Source of the DNA: Lysinibacillus pakistanensis
GTDB taxonomy: Bacteria; Bacillota; Bacilli; Bacillales_A; Planococcaceae
Assembly (NCBI RefSeq): GCF_030123245.1
Contig: NZ_CP126101.1
Coordinates: 1,176,501 to 1,240,500 of the forward strand
Direction of reading: 5' to 3'
Length of the DNA: 64,000 bases
A program made the translations under genes and the position numbers. Numbering within the stretch: the first letter of the stretch is position 1; each line of letters opens with the position of its first letter. The notes under the pieces were generated by a model. It was not told the origin of the DNA and searched no databases. It saw only the letters and a list, made by a program, of their open reading frames with translations. Shown in pieces: positions 36,975 through 46,623 of the stretch.

Positions 36975-37637
36975 ATGAAGTTTACTTCAGTATTTGATAT
37001 TATTGGACCTGTTATGATTGGGCCTTCCTCCTCTCATACGGCAGGGGCAGCTCGTATTGGACGTGTTGCTAGAGATCTATTTGGTAGACAGCCAAAGTGG
37101 GCAAAAATCCACCTATATGGATCATTTGCTGAAACGTATAGAGGTCATGGAACTGATGTTGCATTAATCGGAGGTCTTTTAAACTTTGATACATTTGATG
37201 AGCGAATTAAAACAGCCTTTGCTGAAGCCGAAAAAGCTGGGCTAGATTATGAATTTATCCCAGAAACAGCAAATACTGAGCATCCAAATACTGCGCGTCT
37301 TGTCATAGGTGATGATGAGGGAGAAATGTCTGTCGTTGGTATTTCTATTGGCGGCGGTAAAATTGAAGTAAGTGAAGTAAACGGTTTCAAGCTACGTTTA
37401 ACTGGGGGAATGCCAGCCATTCTTGTAGTACATGATGATCGGGCAGGCTGTATTGCCAATGTTGCTAATTGCTTAGCGATGCATGATGTTAACATTGGTC
37501 ATATGGAGGTTTCACGTATAGAGAGAGGATTAACGGCTCTGATGGTTATTGAAGTCGATCAAAATATAGAGGAAAAAGTATTGCAACAAATTTCATTAAT
37601 ACCACATATTACGAAGGTATCAAAAATTAACAACTAG
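36975..37637 (+). CDS. sdaAB: L-serine dehydratase beta subunit
   Basis: This 220-aa protein has the N-terminal GPSSSHTAGAARIGR motif and HGSGTD-like RGHGTDVALIGGLL, and a C-terminal ACT domain (LVVHDDRAGCIANVANCLA near 145). With SdaAA it forms the 4Fe-4S enzyme that deaminates L-serine to pyruvate and ammonia. GAGGGGTG precedes the ATG. The alpha gene follows 13 bp later. Confidence 0.94.
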   Translation: MKFTSVFDIIGPVMIGPSSSHTAGAARIGRVARDLFGRQPKWAKIHLYGSFAETYRGHGTDVALIGGLLNFDTFDERIKTAFAEAEKAGLDYEFIPETANTEHPNTARLVIGDDEGEMSVVGISIGGGKIEVSEVNGFKLRLTGGMPAILVVHDDRAGCIANVANCLAMHDVNIGHMEVSRIERGLTALMVIEVDQNIEEKVLQQISLIPHITKVSKINN

Positions 37638-37650
37638 GGGGTGTCTCACT

Positions 37651-38559
37651 ATGGACGTATTGTTTCATAATGTTCGTGAACTTGTTGAACGAGCAGAGCA
37701 AGAGGGAAAACTAATTTCAGAAATTATGATTGAACAGGAAGTGCTAATAACGGGACGCTCACGAGAAGAAATTATGGGGCAAATGGATCGTAATTTAACG
37801 GTCATGGAGGAAGCTGTTGAACGTGGCTTAAAAGGTGTACAGTCCGTAACTGGCTTAACTGGTGGAGATGCCGTATTGCTTCAAACTTATATAGCGCAAG
37901 GAAAATCATTATCTGGTGATTTATTATTAGATGCTGTCAGCAAAGCAGTTGCAACGAATGAGGTTAATGCAGCAATGGGAACAATATGTGCAACACCAAC
38001 CGCTGGCTCAGCTGGGGTTGTACCAGGTACATTATTTGCTGTCAAAAATAAGTTAAATCCAACGCGTGAGCAAATGATTCGCTATTTATTTACTTCAGGT
38101 GCATTCGGCTTTGTGGTTGCCAATAATGCATCCATTTCTGGTGCTGCTGGTGGCTGCCAAGCAGAGGTTGGCTCAGCAGCAGGTATGGCTGCGGCAGCTA
38201 TCGTTGAAATGGCTGGTGGTACACCACAACAATGTTCTGAAGCTTTTGCCATTACACTTAAAAATATGCTAGGTCTTGTATGTGATCCTGTCGCTGGGTT
38301 AGTGGAAGTTCCATGTGTAAAACGAAATGCAATGGGAGCCGCTAATTCACTTGTGGCAGCTGATATGGCCCTCGCTGGCGTCACAAGTCGTATCCCGTGC
38401 GATGAAGTAATTGGGGCAATGTATCGAATCGGACAATCTATGAGTCCTAATCTAAAAGAAACTGCTCGAGGCGGCTTGGCTGCCACACCTACAGGAAAAG
38501 CCATTAGTAAAGCAATTCTAGAAAATGGTGGATTACAAAGTATTAAAGCGATTCAATAG
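37651..38559 (+). CDS. sdaAA: L-serine dehydratase alpha subunit (4Fe-4S)
   Basis: This 302-aa catalytic subunit has the conserved cysteines of the labile cluster in GTICATPTAGSAG and CDPVAGLVEVPC, plus TPTGKAIS near the end. AGGGGGTG lies before the ATG. In B. subtilis recG follows; here about 2.3 kb of repeats and one accessory gene intervene. Confidence 0.94.
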   Translation: MDVLFHNVRELVERAEQEGKLISEIMIEQEVLITGRSREEIMGQMDRNLTVMEEAVERGLKGVQSVTGLTGGDAVLLQTYIAQGKSLSGDLLLDAVSKAVATNEVNAAMGTICATPTAGSAGVVPGTLFAVKNKLNPTREQMIRYLFTSGAFGFVVANNASISGAAGGCQAEVGSAAGMAAAAIVEMAGGTPQQCSEAFAITLKNMLGLVCDPVAGLVEVPCVKRNAMGAANSLVAADMALAGVTSRIPCDEVIGAMYRIGQSMSPNLKETARGGLAATPTGKAISKAILENGGLQSIKAIQ

Positions 38560-38569
38560 GGTGCAAAAT

Positions 38570-38601
38570 AAACATGCTATCAGTAAAGAGATAGCATGTT
38601 T
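38570..38601 (+). terminator. Terminator-like hairpin of sdaAA, first of two identical copies
   Basis: AAACATGCTATC and GATAGCATGTTT pair around AGTAAAGA. The following sequence (CATAGTG) has no T run. The identical 32 bp recur at 39333-39364, there with a T run. Confidence 0.75.
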
Positions 38602-38660
38602 CATAGTGTTGAAAAACTAAATGGTCAAGGGACTCTTTGTGAATATTTAGTCAAAAAGAA

Positions 38661-38785
38661 GGTGATTTCCGTTCCAGGCTACTCGCTTTCCAGTGGGCGA
38701 GCGACGAGCCGCTTCCTTCGCTGACGCTCCGTGCAGGGTCTCGTCTGTCTCGCTATCCCACGGGAGTCGAGTAGCCTTGCACTCC
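38661..38785 (+). repeat. Second repeat family, copy 1
   Basis: It begins GGTGATTTCCGTTCC and ends TTGCACTCC. GGCTACTCG pairs with CGAGTAGCC near the two ends; inner arms GTGGGCGAG and CGTCTGTCTC / CCCAC give a long GC-rich hairpin. The GC content is far above its surroundings. A similar kind of element is common between genes in Bacillaceae as far as I recall. Confidence 0.75.
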
Positions 38786-39061
38786 AATCAGCAATAGTGT
38801 AGAACTTTAAATATTTTCTTTCCTCAAAAGTAATGTAAAAGCATGTTACTCACCATCATTAAATGGATAGAATAGTGGTATAATTCTATAGCTGTCAACC
38901 TACATTTTATGCATAAAACTACTTTGTAACTTTACAAAAGTCACTTATTAAAATGTAACCATCACTATTTTGCGCAAAATAGTGATGGTTAAGACTTCAA
39001 AATTTATCACTATACTTTTATGTGAAATGCCAGAAGAAAATACTATGAGCAGTGGTTTATT

Positions 39062-39257
39062 GGAGTGTAGACTGAGTGACTTCTTGGGGATTCAACATCA
39101 CAGATGAGGCCTGGAGCTTCACAACGCGAGTGAAGCGGTTCATCGGAAGCCCCCAGGAAGCTCTGCTCTGCGCGAAAGCGAAGCGTCAGCGGCAAATGTT
39201 TTCTGTAGCGAAAGCAAAGCGACAGCTACAAAGCACTCAGTCGGAACGGAGATCACC
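39062..39257 (-). repeat. Second repeat family, copy 2 (inverted)
   Basis: Read on the minus strand it begins GGTGATCTCCGTTCC and ends GTCTACACTCC, matching copy 1. The terminal stem is GACTGAGTG/CACTCAGTC instead of GGCTACTCG/CGAGTAGCC. Inside is GTAGC...GCTAC with GCGAAAGCAAAGCGACAG, also found in repeat copy A, and a sister GCGCGAAAGCGAAGCGTC unit. A 74-codon open frame here is repeat sequence, not a gene. The stretches 38786-39061 and 39258-39332 show no gene. Confidence 0.7.
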
Positions 39258-39332
39258 CCCTCGTTTTGAAAAAGACTATACTTTTAATTTGTCACCTTGA
39301 TTTCATTGACATAATAGTATTTCAACAACATG

Positions 39333-39372
39333 AAACATGCTATCAGTAAAGAGATAGCATGTTTGTCTTTTT
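39333..39372 (+). terminator. Second identical terminator copy, with T run
   Basis: The same 32 bp as 38570-38601 followed by GTCTTTTTTT. This is a complete Rho-independent terminator and is probably the original one for sdaAA. Nothing is recognisable from 39373 to 39546 except the ribosome site of the next gene. Confidence 0.8.
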
Positions 39373-39546
39373 TTAATCTATAATTGTTTATTATTTCAAC
39401 ATTATTCACTACTACAAATTGCTTGTTCTTTTTCAATGAGGCAGAATAGGCATGGCTCAAATATTATTCTAGTTCATACATCGATATTTGGAGTCTAGAA
39501 TTGGGCCATCAGTTGCAGGGAAACCATAAAGGAGTTTTATTAAATA

Positions 39547-40692
39547 ATGGAAATTCACAATTTAGAGTCTTTGGCGAAAAAAGCGATAGATGATAGACGA
39601 TATCTTCATCAATATCCAGAACTATCTGGAGAGGAGTTTGAAACAAGCAAATTCATTCGAAATAGATTAATGGAGTTAAATATAGACATTTTGTCTTTTG
39701 AACCACCCAGTGTAGTTGGATGGATAAGAGGGACGATAGGTTCGAAAACGATTGCCCTAAGAGCAGACATTGATGCGCTTCCGATTGTTGAGGAAGGGGA
39801 TAAACCATACATCTCTAAAACACCCGGAATTGCTCATATGTGTGGTCATGACGGTCATACAGCTATTTTATTAGCAGTTGCTGAATGGCTATCAAACAAT
39901 GAAGTTGAACCAAATATTGTTCTTATATTCCAATCGGCTGAGGAAATTACCCCTAGTGGAGCAGATTTGCTGATTAAACAGGGTGTTTTAGAGGGAGTAG
40001 ATGCAATTTTTGGTATTCATTTATGGCAGGGGTTAGAGAAGGGGAAAATTGGGTTAACACATGGATCAATGATGGCTTCCGTTGATGATTTTGAGATTGA
40101 CATTCTAGGGTATGGAGGTCATGGATCAATGCCACATGAAACAATTGATCCTATCTATATTGCAAGTAATTTAATCCAATCTTTTCAGAGTATAATAAGT
40201 CGAGGTATCAATCCGATTGAGGCAGGGGTTATTACTGTAGGAAAGGTTCAGGCTGGTACGACTTATAATATTATTCCTGATTCGGCGAGATTAATAGGTA
40301 CAATAAGGGCGTTAACTCCTGAAACAGTTACAACGATTCAGACAAAAATGGCCAATTTAACTGAGGGAATCTGTCAAGCCTTCGGAGCAAAAGCGGAGGT
40401 TCGTTTTATAATAGGGACGCCACCGCTTATAAATGACCCAAAGGAATCAAGTTTCGTGCAAGATATTATTTGCAGAGAATTTAGTCATGACGTATTTGAA
40501 GTAGTTGAGCCTGTGATGGGTGGAGAAGATTTCTCCTACTATTTACAGAAAAAACCTGGAGCGTTTATTTTTGTTGGTATGGGCGGAGAAAAAAGTCAAT
40601 ATCCACATCACCACCCTCAATTTGATCTTGATGAGGATGTATTTCCAAAGGCAATTAAGCTGTTTATTGAGATTATAAACCAATATAAATAA
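39547..40692 (+). CDS. M20D-type amidohydrolase (N-acyl amino acid / hippurate hydrolase family)
   Basis: This 381-aa protein has LHQYPELSGEEFETS at the start, ALRADIDALPIVE, the metal site AHMCGHDGHTAILL, and FQSAEEITPSGA with catalytic Glu. HMPHETIDP-like GSMPHETIDPIYIAS and GGEDFSYYLQKKPGAFIFVG follow. It should remove an acyl or similar group from an amino acid; the substrate is unknown. It is absent from this place in B. subtilis and stands alone, so it is probably an accessory insertion. AAAGGAG lies 12 nt before the ATG. Confidence 0.88.
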   Translation: MEIHNLESLAKKAIDDRRYLHQYPELSGEEFETSKFIRNRLMELNIDILSFEPPSVVGWIRGTIGSKTIALRADIDALPIVEEGDKPYISKTPGIAHMCGHDGHTAILLAVAEWLSNNEVEPNIVLIFQSAEEITPSGADLLIKQGVLEGVDAIFGIHLWQGLEKGKIGLTHGSMMASVDDFEIDILGYGGHGSMPHETIDPIYIASNLIQSFQSIISRGINPIEAGVITVGKVQAGTTYNIIPDSARLIGTIRALTPETVTTIQTKMANLTEGICQAFGAKAEVRFIIGTPPLINDPKESSFVQDIICREFSHDVFEVVEPVMGGEDFSYYLQKKPGAFIFVGMGGEKSQYPHHHPQFDLDEDVFPKAIKLFIEIINQYK

Positions 40693-40872
40693 AGGCTTAG
40701 AGGCTCTAACTGAAGTGCCATACTATAGGACCCACCTGATGCTAAATAGTAAAGTACTTATTTTAGGGAAAACCGTAGATCTATGATACAGTGAAAGTAA
40801 AAAAGCTAACATTCTGCTAAATAGAACATATATATTCTATAGCCAGCATCATGAAAGGAGTTGTCGTACAAG

Positions 40873-42918
40873 ATGACTGATTTAACGAGTCCAGTCACCG
40901 GATTAAAGGGAATCGGGAAGGAAACTGCAGGACATTTAGAGGCATTAGGCATCGAGACGATAGCAGATTTATTATGGACGTTTCCACATAGACATGAGGA
41001 TTTTAGGTTAAAGGATTTGGCACAAACACCCCATAATGAGCGTGTGACTGTGGAGTGTAAAGTAGAGCGTGAGCCGACAATTTTGTTTTTAGGGCGCAAT
41101 AAATCAAGATTACAGGTGACAGTGCTAGCAGGTCGCCATTTAGTAAAGGTTGTGTTTTTTAATCAAGGCTATTTAAAGCAAAAGCTTATTCCTGGAGCTA
41201 TTATTACCGTCACAGGAAAGTGGGACAGAGGCAGACAGGTAATCAATGGAACATCTGTCACATTCGGTCCAAAGACAGAGCAGGTCGACTTTGAGCCTGT
41301 CTATAGCTTGAAGGGCCTTATTCCACAAAAACGATTTCGTAAATATATACGACAGGCGTTAGATGACATTGGTGCAGAGATACCTGATGCTATTCCATTA
41401 CATATACAAGAGGCCTATAAGCTTGCTCCAATAGCTGATGGTCTTGAAGGAATTCATTTCCCTCTCGATGCAGGGCATGCAAAACAGGCTAGACGGCGCT
41501 TTGCCTATGAGGAGCTACTATTCTTTCAGCTACGTATTCAAGCTCTACGTAAAATTAGAAAGGATAGTGAGCATGGCACCATAATACAATATGATTTACA
41601 AAAACTGCGTGCTTTCATTGCATCGTTACCTTATGAATTAACTGCTGCCCAAAAACGTGTGGTTAATGAAATTTGCAAAGATCTGAAAGAACCACATCGT
41701 ATGAATCGCTTGCTTCAGGGAGATGTAGGGTCAGGGAAAACAGTTGTTGCGGCAATTTGCCTCTACGGAGCCGTTACTGCAGGTTTTCAGGGAGCGTTGA
41801 TGGCGCCGACAGAAATACTGGCAGAGCAACATGCTGAAAACTTGACAGAATGGTTTGAACCATTTGGTGTACGTGTCGCTTTACTATCAGGATCAACAAA
41901 AACAAAAGAGCGCCGCTTACTTTTAGAGGAGCTTGCTAATGGCAGTATTGATATTTTAATTGGGACACATGCACTTATTCAGCCGGATGTTATTTTTAGT
42001 AAACTTGGTTTTGTGATAACTGATGAACAGCATCGTTTTGGGGTTGAGCAGCGTAGAATTCTGCGTGATAAAGGAGATAATCCAGATGTGCTTTTTATGA
42101 CGGCCACCCCTATTCCACGTACCCTTGCTATCACAGCGTTTGGGGAAATGGATGTTTCCATTATTGATGAAATGCCAGCGGGACGTAAACAGATTGAAAC
42201 GCACTGGATGAAAAAAGAGCTATTTGGCTCTGTTCTATCAAAGCTTGAAATGGAACTTGCTGCTGGTAGGCAGGCATATGCGATTTGCCCGCTCATTGAG
42301 GAATCTGATAAACTTGATGTCCAAAATGCAGTTGAGATTTATGAGCAGCTCGCCACGTATTTTAGCGGACGATACCATGTTGGATTAATGCATGGTCGTC
42401 TGACAGCCGATGAAAAAGATGCTGTTATGCGTGCCTTTAGTGAGGGGGCAATAGATGTGCTTGTATCAACAACAGTTGTTGAGGTTGGTGTAAATGTACC
42501 GAATGCAACTTTTATGCTTGTTTATGATGCAGAACGCTTTGGACTAGCACAATTGCATCAGTTGCGGGGGCGTGTTGGACGTGGAGAGCACCAGTCATAT
42601 TGTGTATTACTGGCTGACCCAAAATCAGATGAAGGGAAGGAGCGAATGCAGTCAATGACAGAAACGAATGATGGGTTCCGACTAGCTGAAAAAGATTTGG
42701 AGCTGCGTGGACCAGGTGATTTTTTTGGCCGGAAGCAAAGTGGTTTACCAGACTTTAAAGTAGCAGATTTAGTGCATGATTATCGTATCCTTGAGACTGC
42801 GAGAAAAGATGCTATCGAGATGCTTGAGACGGATGCTTTTTGGCAGCATGATGACTATCAGGCTTTACGGGCAATGCTTGAGCAATCAGGCGTATTGCAG
42901 GGGGAACGCTTTGATTAA
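40873..42918 (+). CDS. recG: ATP-dependent DNA helicase RecG
   Basis: About 681 aa. It has an N-terminal wedge/OB domain (LKGIGKETAGHLEALGI, FPHRHEDFR), helicase motif I GDVGSGKTVVA, the DEQHRFG box, MTATPIPRTLA, and QLRGRVGRG. The TRG motif region comes near the end. It drives branch migration and fork reversal. ATG 40873 lies 12 nt after AAAGGAG; a TTG directly after that site is unlikely. A weak -10 TATGAT lies at 40782-40787. Confidence 0.95.
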   Translation: MTDLTSPVTGLKGIGKETAGHLEALGIETIADLLWTFPHRHEDFRLKDLAQTPHNERVTVECKVEREPTILFLGRNKSRLQVTVLAGRHLVKVVFFNQGYLKQKLIPGAIITVTGKWDRGRQVINGTSVTFGPKTEQVDFEPVYSLKGLIPQKRFRKYIRQALDDIGAEIPDAIPLHIQEAYKLAPIADGLEGIHFPLDAGHAKQARRRFAYEELLFFQLRIQALRKIRKDSEHGTIIQYDLQKLRAFIASLPYELTAAQKRVVNEICKDLKEPHRMNRLLQGDVGSGKTVVAAICLYGAVTAGFQGALMAPTEILAEQHAENLTEWFEPFGVRVALLSGSTKTKERRLLLEELANGSIDILIGTHALIQPDVIFSKLGFVITDEQHRFGVEQRRILRDKGDNPDVLFMTATPIPRTLAITAFGEMDVSIIDEMPAGRKQIETHWMKKELFGSVLSKLEMELAAGRQAYAICPLIEESDKLDVQNAVEIYEQLATYFSGRYHVGLMHGRLTADEKDAVMRAFSEGAIDVLVSTTVVEVGVNVPNATFMLVYDAERFGLAQLHQLRGRVGRGEHQSYCVLLADPKSDEGKERMQSMTETNDGFRLAEKDLELRGPGDFFGRKQSGLPDFKVADLVHDYRILETARKDAIEMLETDAFWQHDDYQALRAMLEQSGVLQGERFD

Positions 42919-42948
42919 TAATTATTCAGATGCTATCAACGGGATGTA

Positions 42949-42987
42949 AGAACTTGTTTTGAAAACAGGTCTTGCATTCTTTTTTTA
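42949..42987 (+). terminator. Rho-independent terminator of recG
   Basis: AAGA(a)CTTGTTTT pairs with AAAACAGGTCTT (one bulge), followed by GCATTCTTTTTTT. Its 3' arm overlaps the fapR -35 box. Confidence 0.7.
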
Positions 42988-43000
42988 TAGTCTATATACT
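42972..43000 (+). promoter_or_regulatory. Promoter of fapR-plsX
   Basis: TTGCAT (42972-42977), 17 bp, TATACT (42995-43000). The start point falls in the FapR box. Confidence 0.7.
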
Positions 43001-43003
43001 GAT

Positions 43004-43022
43004 ATTAGTACCAAGTGCTAAT
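43004..43022 (+). promoter_or_regulatory. FapR operator
   Basis: ATTAGTACCAAGTGCTAAT is a near-perfect palindrome matching the known FapR box (TTAGTACC..GGTACTAA type). Located directly after the -10 box, it lets FapR repress its own operon until malonyl-CoA releases it. Confidence 0.85.
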
Positions 43023-43043
43023 AACAACTAAAAAAGGTGGCGA

Positions 43044-43613
43044 ATGATGTTGAGACGAACGAAAAAAGAGCGACAGCGACTATTATCTGAAACGATAGCT
43101 GAAAATCCATTCGTCACAGATGAACAGCTTGCAACACAGTTTCAGGTGAGTGTCCAAACGATTCGTTTAGATCGTATGGAATTAGCAATTCCAGAATTGC
43201 GAGAGCGAATTAAAGATGTTGCTTCGAAAACCTATGAAAATGAAGTAAAATCACTACCGATTGATGAAATTATCGGAGAAATTATTGATATTGAATTGGA
43301 TAATCGTGCATTATCTATTTTTGACGTAAAAGAAGAGCATGTTTTTCAGCGCAATGGCATTGCACGTGGACATCATTTGTTCGCACAGGCAAACTCATTA
43401 GCGGTAGCGGTTATTGATGACGAACTGGCATTGACAGTGCATTCGAATATAACGTTTGTGAAACCTGTTAGAGCTGGAAATCGTGTTATTACAAAGGCAG
43501 TTGTTATCGCACGTGATGATGAAAATCATCGAACAAAAGTAGAGGTAACATCCACAGTTAATGGTGAAACTGTTTTTGTTGGTGAATTTGATATGTACCG
43601 CACGAAAGGTTAA
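43044..43613 (+). CDS. fapR: Fatty acid and phospholipid biosynthesis regulator FapR
   Basis: This 189-aa protein has an N-terminal HTH ([25 protein letters not shown]) and a C-terminal hot-dog domain that binds malonyl-CoA ([33 protein letters not shown]). It represses the fap regulon when malonyl-CoA is low. Two consecutive ATGs (43044, 43047) follow AAAAAGGTGG; either may be used. It lies upstream of plsX, as in B. subtilis, and is autoregulated. Confidence 0.95.
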   Translation: MMLRRTKKERQRLLSETIAENPFVTDEQLATQFQVSVQTIRLDRMELAIPELRERIKDVASKTYENEVKSLPIDEIIGEIIDIELDNRALSIFDVKEEHVFQRNGIARGHHLFAQANSLAVAVIDDELALTVHSNITFVKPVRAGNRVITKAVVIARDDENHRTKVEVTSTVNGETVFVGEFDMYRTKG

Positions 43614-43624
43614 GGTGAACAACA

Positions 43625-44617
43625 ATGAAATTAGCGCTTGATGGAATGGGTGGCGACAACGCACCAAAATCAGTTGTTGAGGGTGCGCTATTGGCATTAG
43701 AGCAAATTCCAAATTTAGAAATACAATTATATGGTCAACAAGAAAAGCTTGAGCCATTTTTAAAAATACATGACCGATTGACGGTTATACATTGTGAAGA
43801 AGTAGTAGAAGGAACTGATGATCCAGCACGTGCTGTTCGTCGTAAAAAGGATTCATCTATGGCGAAAATAATGGATGCAGTGGAAATTGGGAAAGCCGAT
43901 GCTTGTCTTTCCGCAGGTAATACAGGAGCTTTAATGGCAGGCGGTCTGTTTAAAGTTGGGCGAATAGAGGGAATTGCTAGACCAGCGCTTGCGACTACAT
44001 TACCAACATTAGATGGTAAGGGCTTTTTAATGTTAGATCTTGGTGCAAATGCAGATGCACGACCTGAGCATTTATTGCAATATGCAATTATGGGTGATAT
44101 TTATGCCAAAAAGGTTGGGGGCTTACAAAAACCACGCATCAGTTTGCTTAATATCGGTACTGAGGATAAAAAAGGGAACGAATTAACAAAAGCGGCTTTT
44201 GAACTGCTAAAAGAAGCGGATTTAAACTTTATTGGCAATGTGGAAGCACGTGATTTACTAGAAGGGGTAGCAGATGTTGTTGTAACAGATGGTTTTACGG
44301 GAAATATGGTACTGAAATCGATTGAAGGTACAGCAGGAGCATTATTTTCAATGTTGAAGGAAGCATTTATGTCTTCAACAAAGACAAAAATTTCGGCCGC
44401 TCTTATGAAAAATAATTTACGTGACTTGAAAAACAAAATGGATTATACCGAGTATGGTGGAGCAGCTTTATTTGGCTTACAGGCGCCAGTTATAAAGGCA
44501 CATGGTTCATCTAATGCTAAAGCCATTTACAGTGCAATACGCCAAGCAAGTACAATGGTGGAGCATACAGTAATCTCAACGATTACCGAGACAGTACGTC
44601 ACCTAGAAATTGATTAA
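43625..44617 (+). CDS. plsX: Phosphate acyltransferase PlsX
   Basis: This 330-aa enzyme converts acyl-ACP to acyl-phosphate for phosphatidic acid synthesis. The N-terminus [46 protein letters not shown] and [16 protein letters not shown] are family motifs. AAGGTG precedes the ATG. The stop codon lies in the 5' arm of repeat copy E. fabD is normally adjacent; here it is 256 bp away. Confidence 0.95.
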   Translation: MKLALDGMGGDNAPKSVVEGALLALEQIPNLEIQLYGQQEKLEPFLKIHDRLTVIHCEEVVEGTDDPARAVRRKKDSSMAKIMDAVEIGKADACLSAGNTGALMAGGLFKVGRIEGIARPALATTLPTLDGKGFLMLDLGANADARPEHLLQYAIMGDIYAKKVGGLQKPRISLLNIGTEDKKGNELTKAAFELLKEADLNFIGNVEARDLLEGVADVVVTDGFTGNMVLKSIEGTAGALFSMLKEAFMSSTKTKISAALMKNNLRDLKNKMDYTEYGGAALFGLQAPVIKAHGSSNAKAIYSAIRQASTMVEHTVISTITETVRHLEID

Positions 44618-44856
44618 CTTCTCTCAGTTGAAAGAAGTTAAAGCCCCCGGCGGATGTCACGGAATCGGAAAGGAGTTCTTAAAGGATGTTAGCCTAAAAC
44701 CATCGCATCCATGCGATAACGGCTAACTGACCTGCATCGGTAAAAAACGCCACGTCCTGTGGCTTTACCGAAATGACCGACATCGTGTCGGCCCTCACGC
44801 AGGCCTAAGCACAAATCCGATTCTGGACGCAATTTTGCCGAGGCATAATTGATTAA
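44614..44856 (+). repeat. Structured intergenic repeat, copy E (between plsX and fabD)
   Basis: Hairpin TTAACTTCT/AGAAGTTAA (44614-44622 with 44633-44641) is followed by AGCCCCCGGCGGATGTCACG. The stem GAATCGG/CCGATTC (44662-44668 with 44817-44823) encloses GTTAGCC/GGCTAAC with ATCGCAT/ATGCGAT inside, then CGGTAAA/TTTACCG with GCCAC/GTGGC inside, and CCGACA/TGTCGG. GGACG comes next and then the end hairpin CAATTTTGCC/GGCATAATTG. It is the most elaborate copy and ends 18 bp before fabD. Confidence 0.85.
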
Positions 44857-44873
44857 AAAGGGGTTAACGAAGA

Positions 44874-45827
44874 ATGACGAAAATAGCATTTATTTTTCCT
44901 GGGCAAGGCTCACAGACAGTAGGTATGGGGCAGGAGTTTGTTGAAAATTCAGCAGACAGCAAGGCTTTTTATAATCGTGCAGATCAATCACTTGGCTTTG
45001 AATTATCGAAGCTTATGTTAGAGGGGCCTGCTGAGGAGTTAACATTGACTTACCATGCACAACCAGCTCTATTAACAACTGGTGTAATGGTTGCAGAAAA
45101 ATTACAGACAGCAGGAATTACACCAAATTTCGCTGCTGGACATTCACTTGGAGAATATGGAGCACTGGTTATAGCAGGTGTGTTATCGTTTGAGGATGCA
45201 GTTTCTGTTGTGCATAAGCGTGGCCTTTATATGAATGAAGCTGTGCCTGCTGGACAGGGGGCAATGGCAGCTATTCTTGGGCTGGAGCTTGAGGCACTGC
45301 ATGAGGTAACTGAAAAAATATCTAAAGCAGGGAATCCGGTTCAGGTAGCGAATGTTAACTGTCCAGGACAAATTGTTATTTCAGGTACAAAGGAAGGCGT
45401 AGAAAAGGCTTCTGTAGCTGCGAAGGAAGCAGGTGCCAAACGAGCAATTCCTTTAGTTGTTAGTGGCCCGTTCCATTCAGAGCTTATGCGTCCATCCTCT
45501 GATAAATTAGCAGCAACATTAGCAGCTATATCATTATCAGAGCCACAGATTCCGGTAATTGGTAATGTTATGGCAAAAGAATTAGAGGATGTTTCTGCTA
45601 TTCAACAAGAATTAGTAGAACAAGTTTATAGTGCTGTACAGTGGGAAGCTTCTGTACGCGAAATGATTGCACAAGGTGTTGATGTTTTTATTGAGTGTGG
45701 TCCAGGCAAAGTATTAAGTGGTCTAGTGAAAAAAATCGATCGCTCTGTTGCAACTTATTGTGTTTATGATGAAGCATCCTTAGAGTCAGTGATAGAAGCG
45801 GCAAAGGAGTGGACAATTAATGCGTAA
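44874..45827 (+). CDS. fabD: Malonyl-CoA:ACP transacylase
   Basis: This 317-aa enzyme loads malonyl groups on ACP. It has [13 protein letters not shown], the nucleophile elbow [10 protein letters not shown], the [15 protein letters not shown] block, and SGPFHSELM with the active-site His. AAGGGG precedes the ATG. It overlaps fabG by 8 bp. Confidence 0.95.
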   Translation: MTKIAFIFPGQGSQTVGMGQEFVENSADSKAFYNRADQSLGFELSKLMLEGPAEELTLTYHAQPALLTTGVMVAEKLQTAGITPNFAAGHSLGEYGALVIAGVLSFEDAVSVVHKRGLYMNEAVPAGQGAMAAILGLELEALHEVTEKISKAGNPVQVANVNCPGQIVISGTKEGVEKASVAAKEAGAKRAIPLVVSGPFHSELMRPSSDKLAATLAAISLSEPQIPVIGNVMAKELEDVSAIQQELVEQVYSAVQWEASVREMIAQGVDVFIECGPGKVLSGLVKKIDRSVATYCVYDEASLESVIEAAKEWTINA

Positions 45828-46566
45828 ATTAGAGGGTAAGGTAGCCGTTGTAACAGGTGCTTCACGTGGAATCGGGCGTGCTATTGCATTAAAGCTTGCT
45901 GATGAAGGAGCTAAAGTTGTCGTTAACTATAGTGGCTCTCAGGCAAAGGCAGAAGAGGTTGTCGCAAGAATTCAAGAAAATGGCGGAGAGGCTATTGCCG
46001 TACAAGCGAGTGTGTCACAAACAGAGGAAGTTACAGCATTAATGGATACAGCGGTGAAGACATTTGGCTCGCTTGATATTTTAGTAAATAATGCTGGAAT
46101 CACACGTGATAACTTATTAATGCGTATGAAGGAAGACGAATGGGATGATGTGTTAAATACTAATCTTAAAGGTGTTTTCCTTTGCACCAAAGCCGTAACA
46201 CGTCAAATGATGAAGCAACGTGCAGGACGCATTATTAATATTTCATCTATCGTTGGGGTTGCTGGTAATGCTGGACAGGCAAACTATGTAGCTGCCAAAG
46301 CTGGTGTAATTGGATTAACAAAAACAACAGCAAAGGAATTAGCCTCACGAAATATTTTGGTAAACGCGATTGCACCAGGTTTTATCGAAACAGAAATGAC
46401 TGATCAATTACCAGAAGAATTAAAGCAGGGAATGCTTACTCAAATTCCGCTGGCAAAACTTGGGCAGCCAGCGGATATTGCAAAGGCAGTAGCTTTTCTA
46501 GCTTCAGATGATGCAAATTATATGACGGGTCAGACATTGCATATAGATGGCGGCATGGTGATGTAA
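45820..46566 (+). CDS. fabG: 3-oxoacyl-ACP reductase
   Basis: This 248-aa SDR enzyme reduces 3-oxoacyl-ACP with [19 protein letters not shown] binds the cofactor; NNAGITRD, the catalytic Ser in INISSIVG, and [10 protein letters not shown] (Tyr-Lys pair) follow. [17 protein letters not shown] C-terminus is present ([16 protein letters not shown]). Translation is coupled to fabD by overlap. Confidence 0.95.
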   Translation: MRKLEGKVAVVTGASRGIGRAIALKLADEGAKVVVNYSGSQAKAEEVVARIQENGGEAIAVQASVSQTEEVTALMDTAVKTFGSLDILVNNAGITRDNLLMRMKEDEWDDVLNTNLKGVFLCTKAVTRQMMKQRAGRIINISSIVGVAGNAGQANYVAAKAGVIGLTKTTAKELASRNILVNAIAPGFIETEMTDQLPEELKQGMLTQIPLAKLGQPADIAKAVAFLASDDANYMTGQTLHIDGGMVM

Positions 46567-46623
46567 TTTCAATTAGTCAATAATAATGTTTTTTTGTATA
46601 ATATTTGAGGGGAGGTGAATGAT

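Noticed and set aside
39076..39300. 74-codon open frame in the repeat nest
   Set aside because: It lies wholly in the second-family repeat, with repetitive codons (AKAKRQ) and no ribosome site.
44614..44856. Known riboswitch (for example T-box, SAM or c-di-GMP class) upstream of fabD
   Set aside because: None of the conserved core motifs I know are present, and similar sequence precedes unrelated genes.
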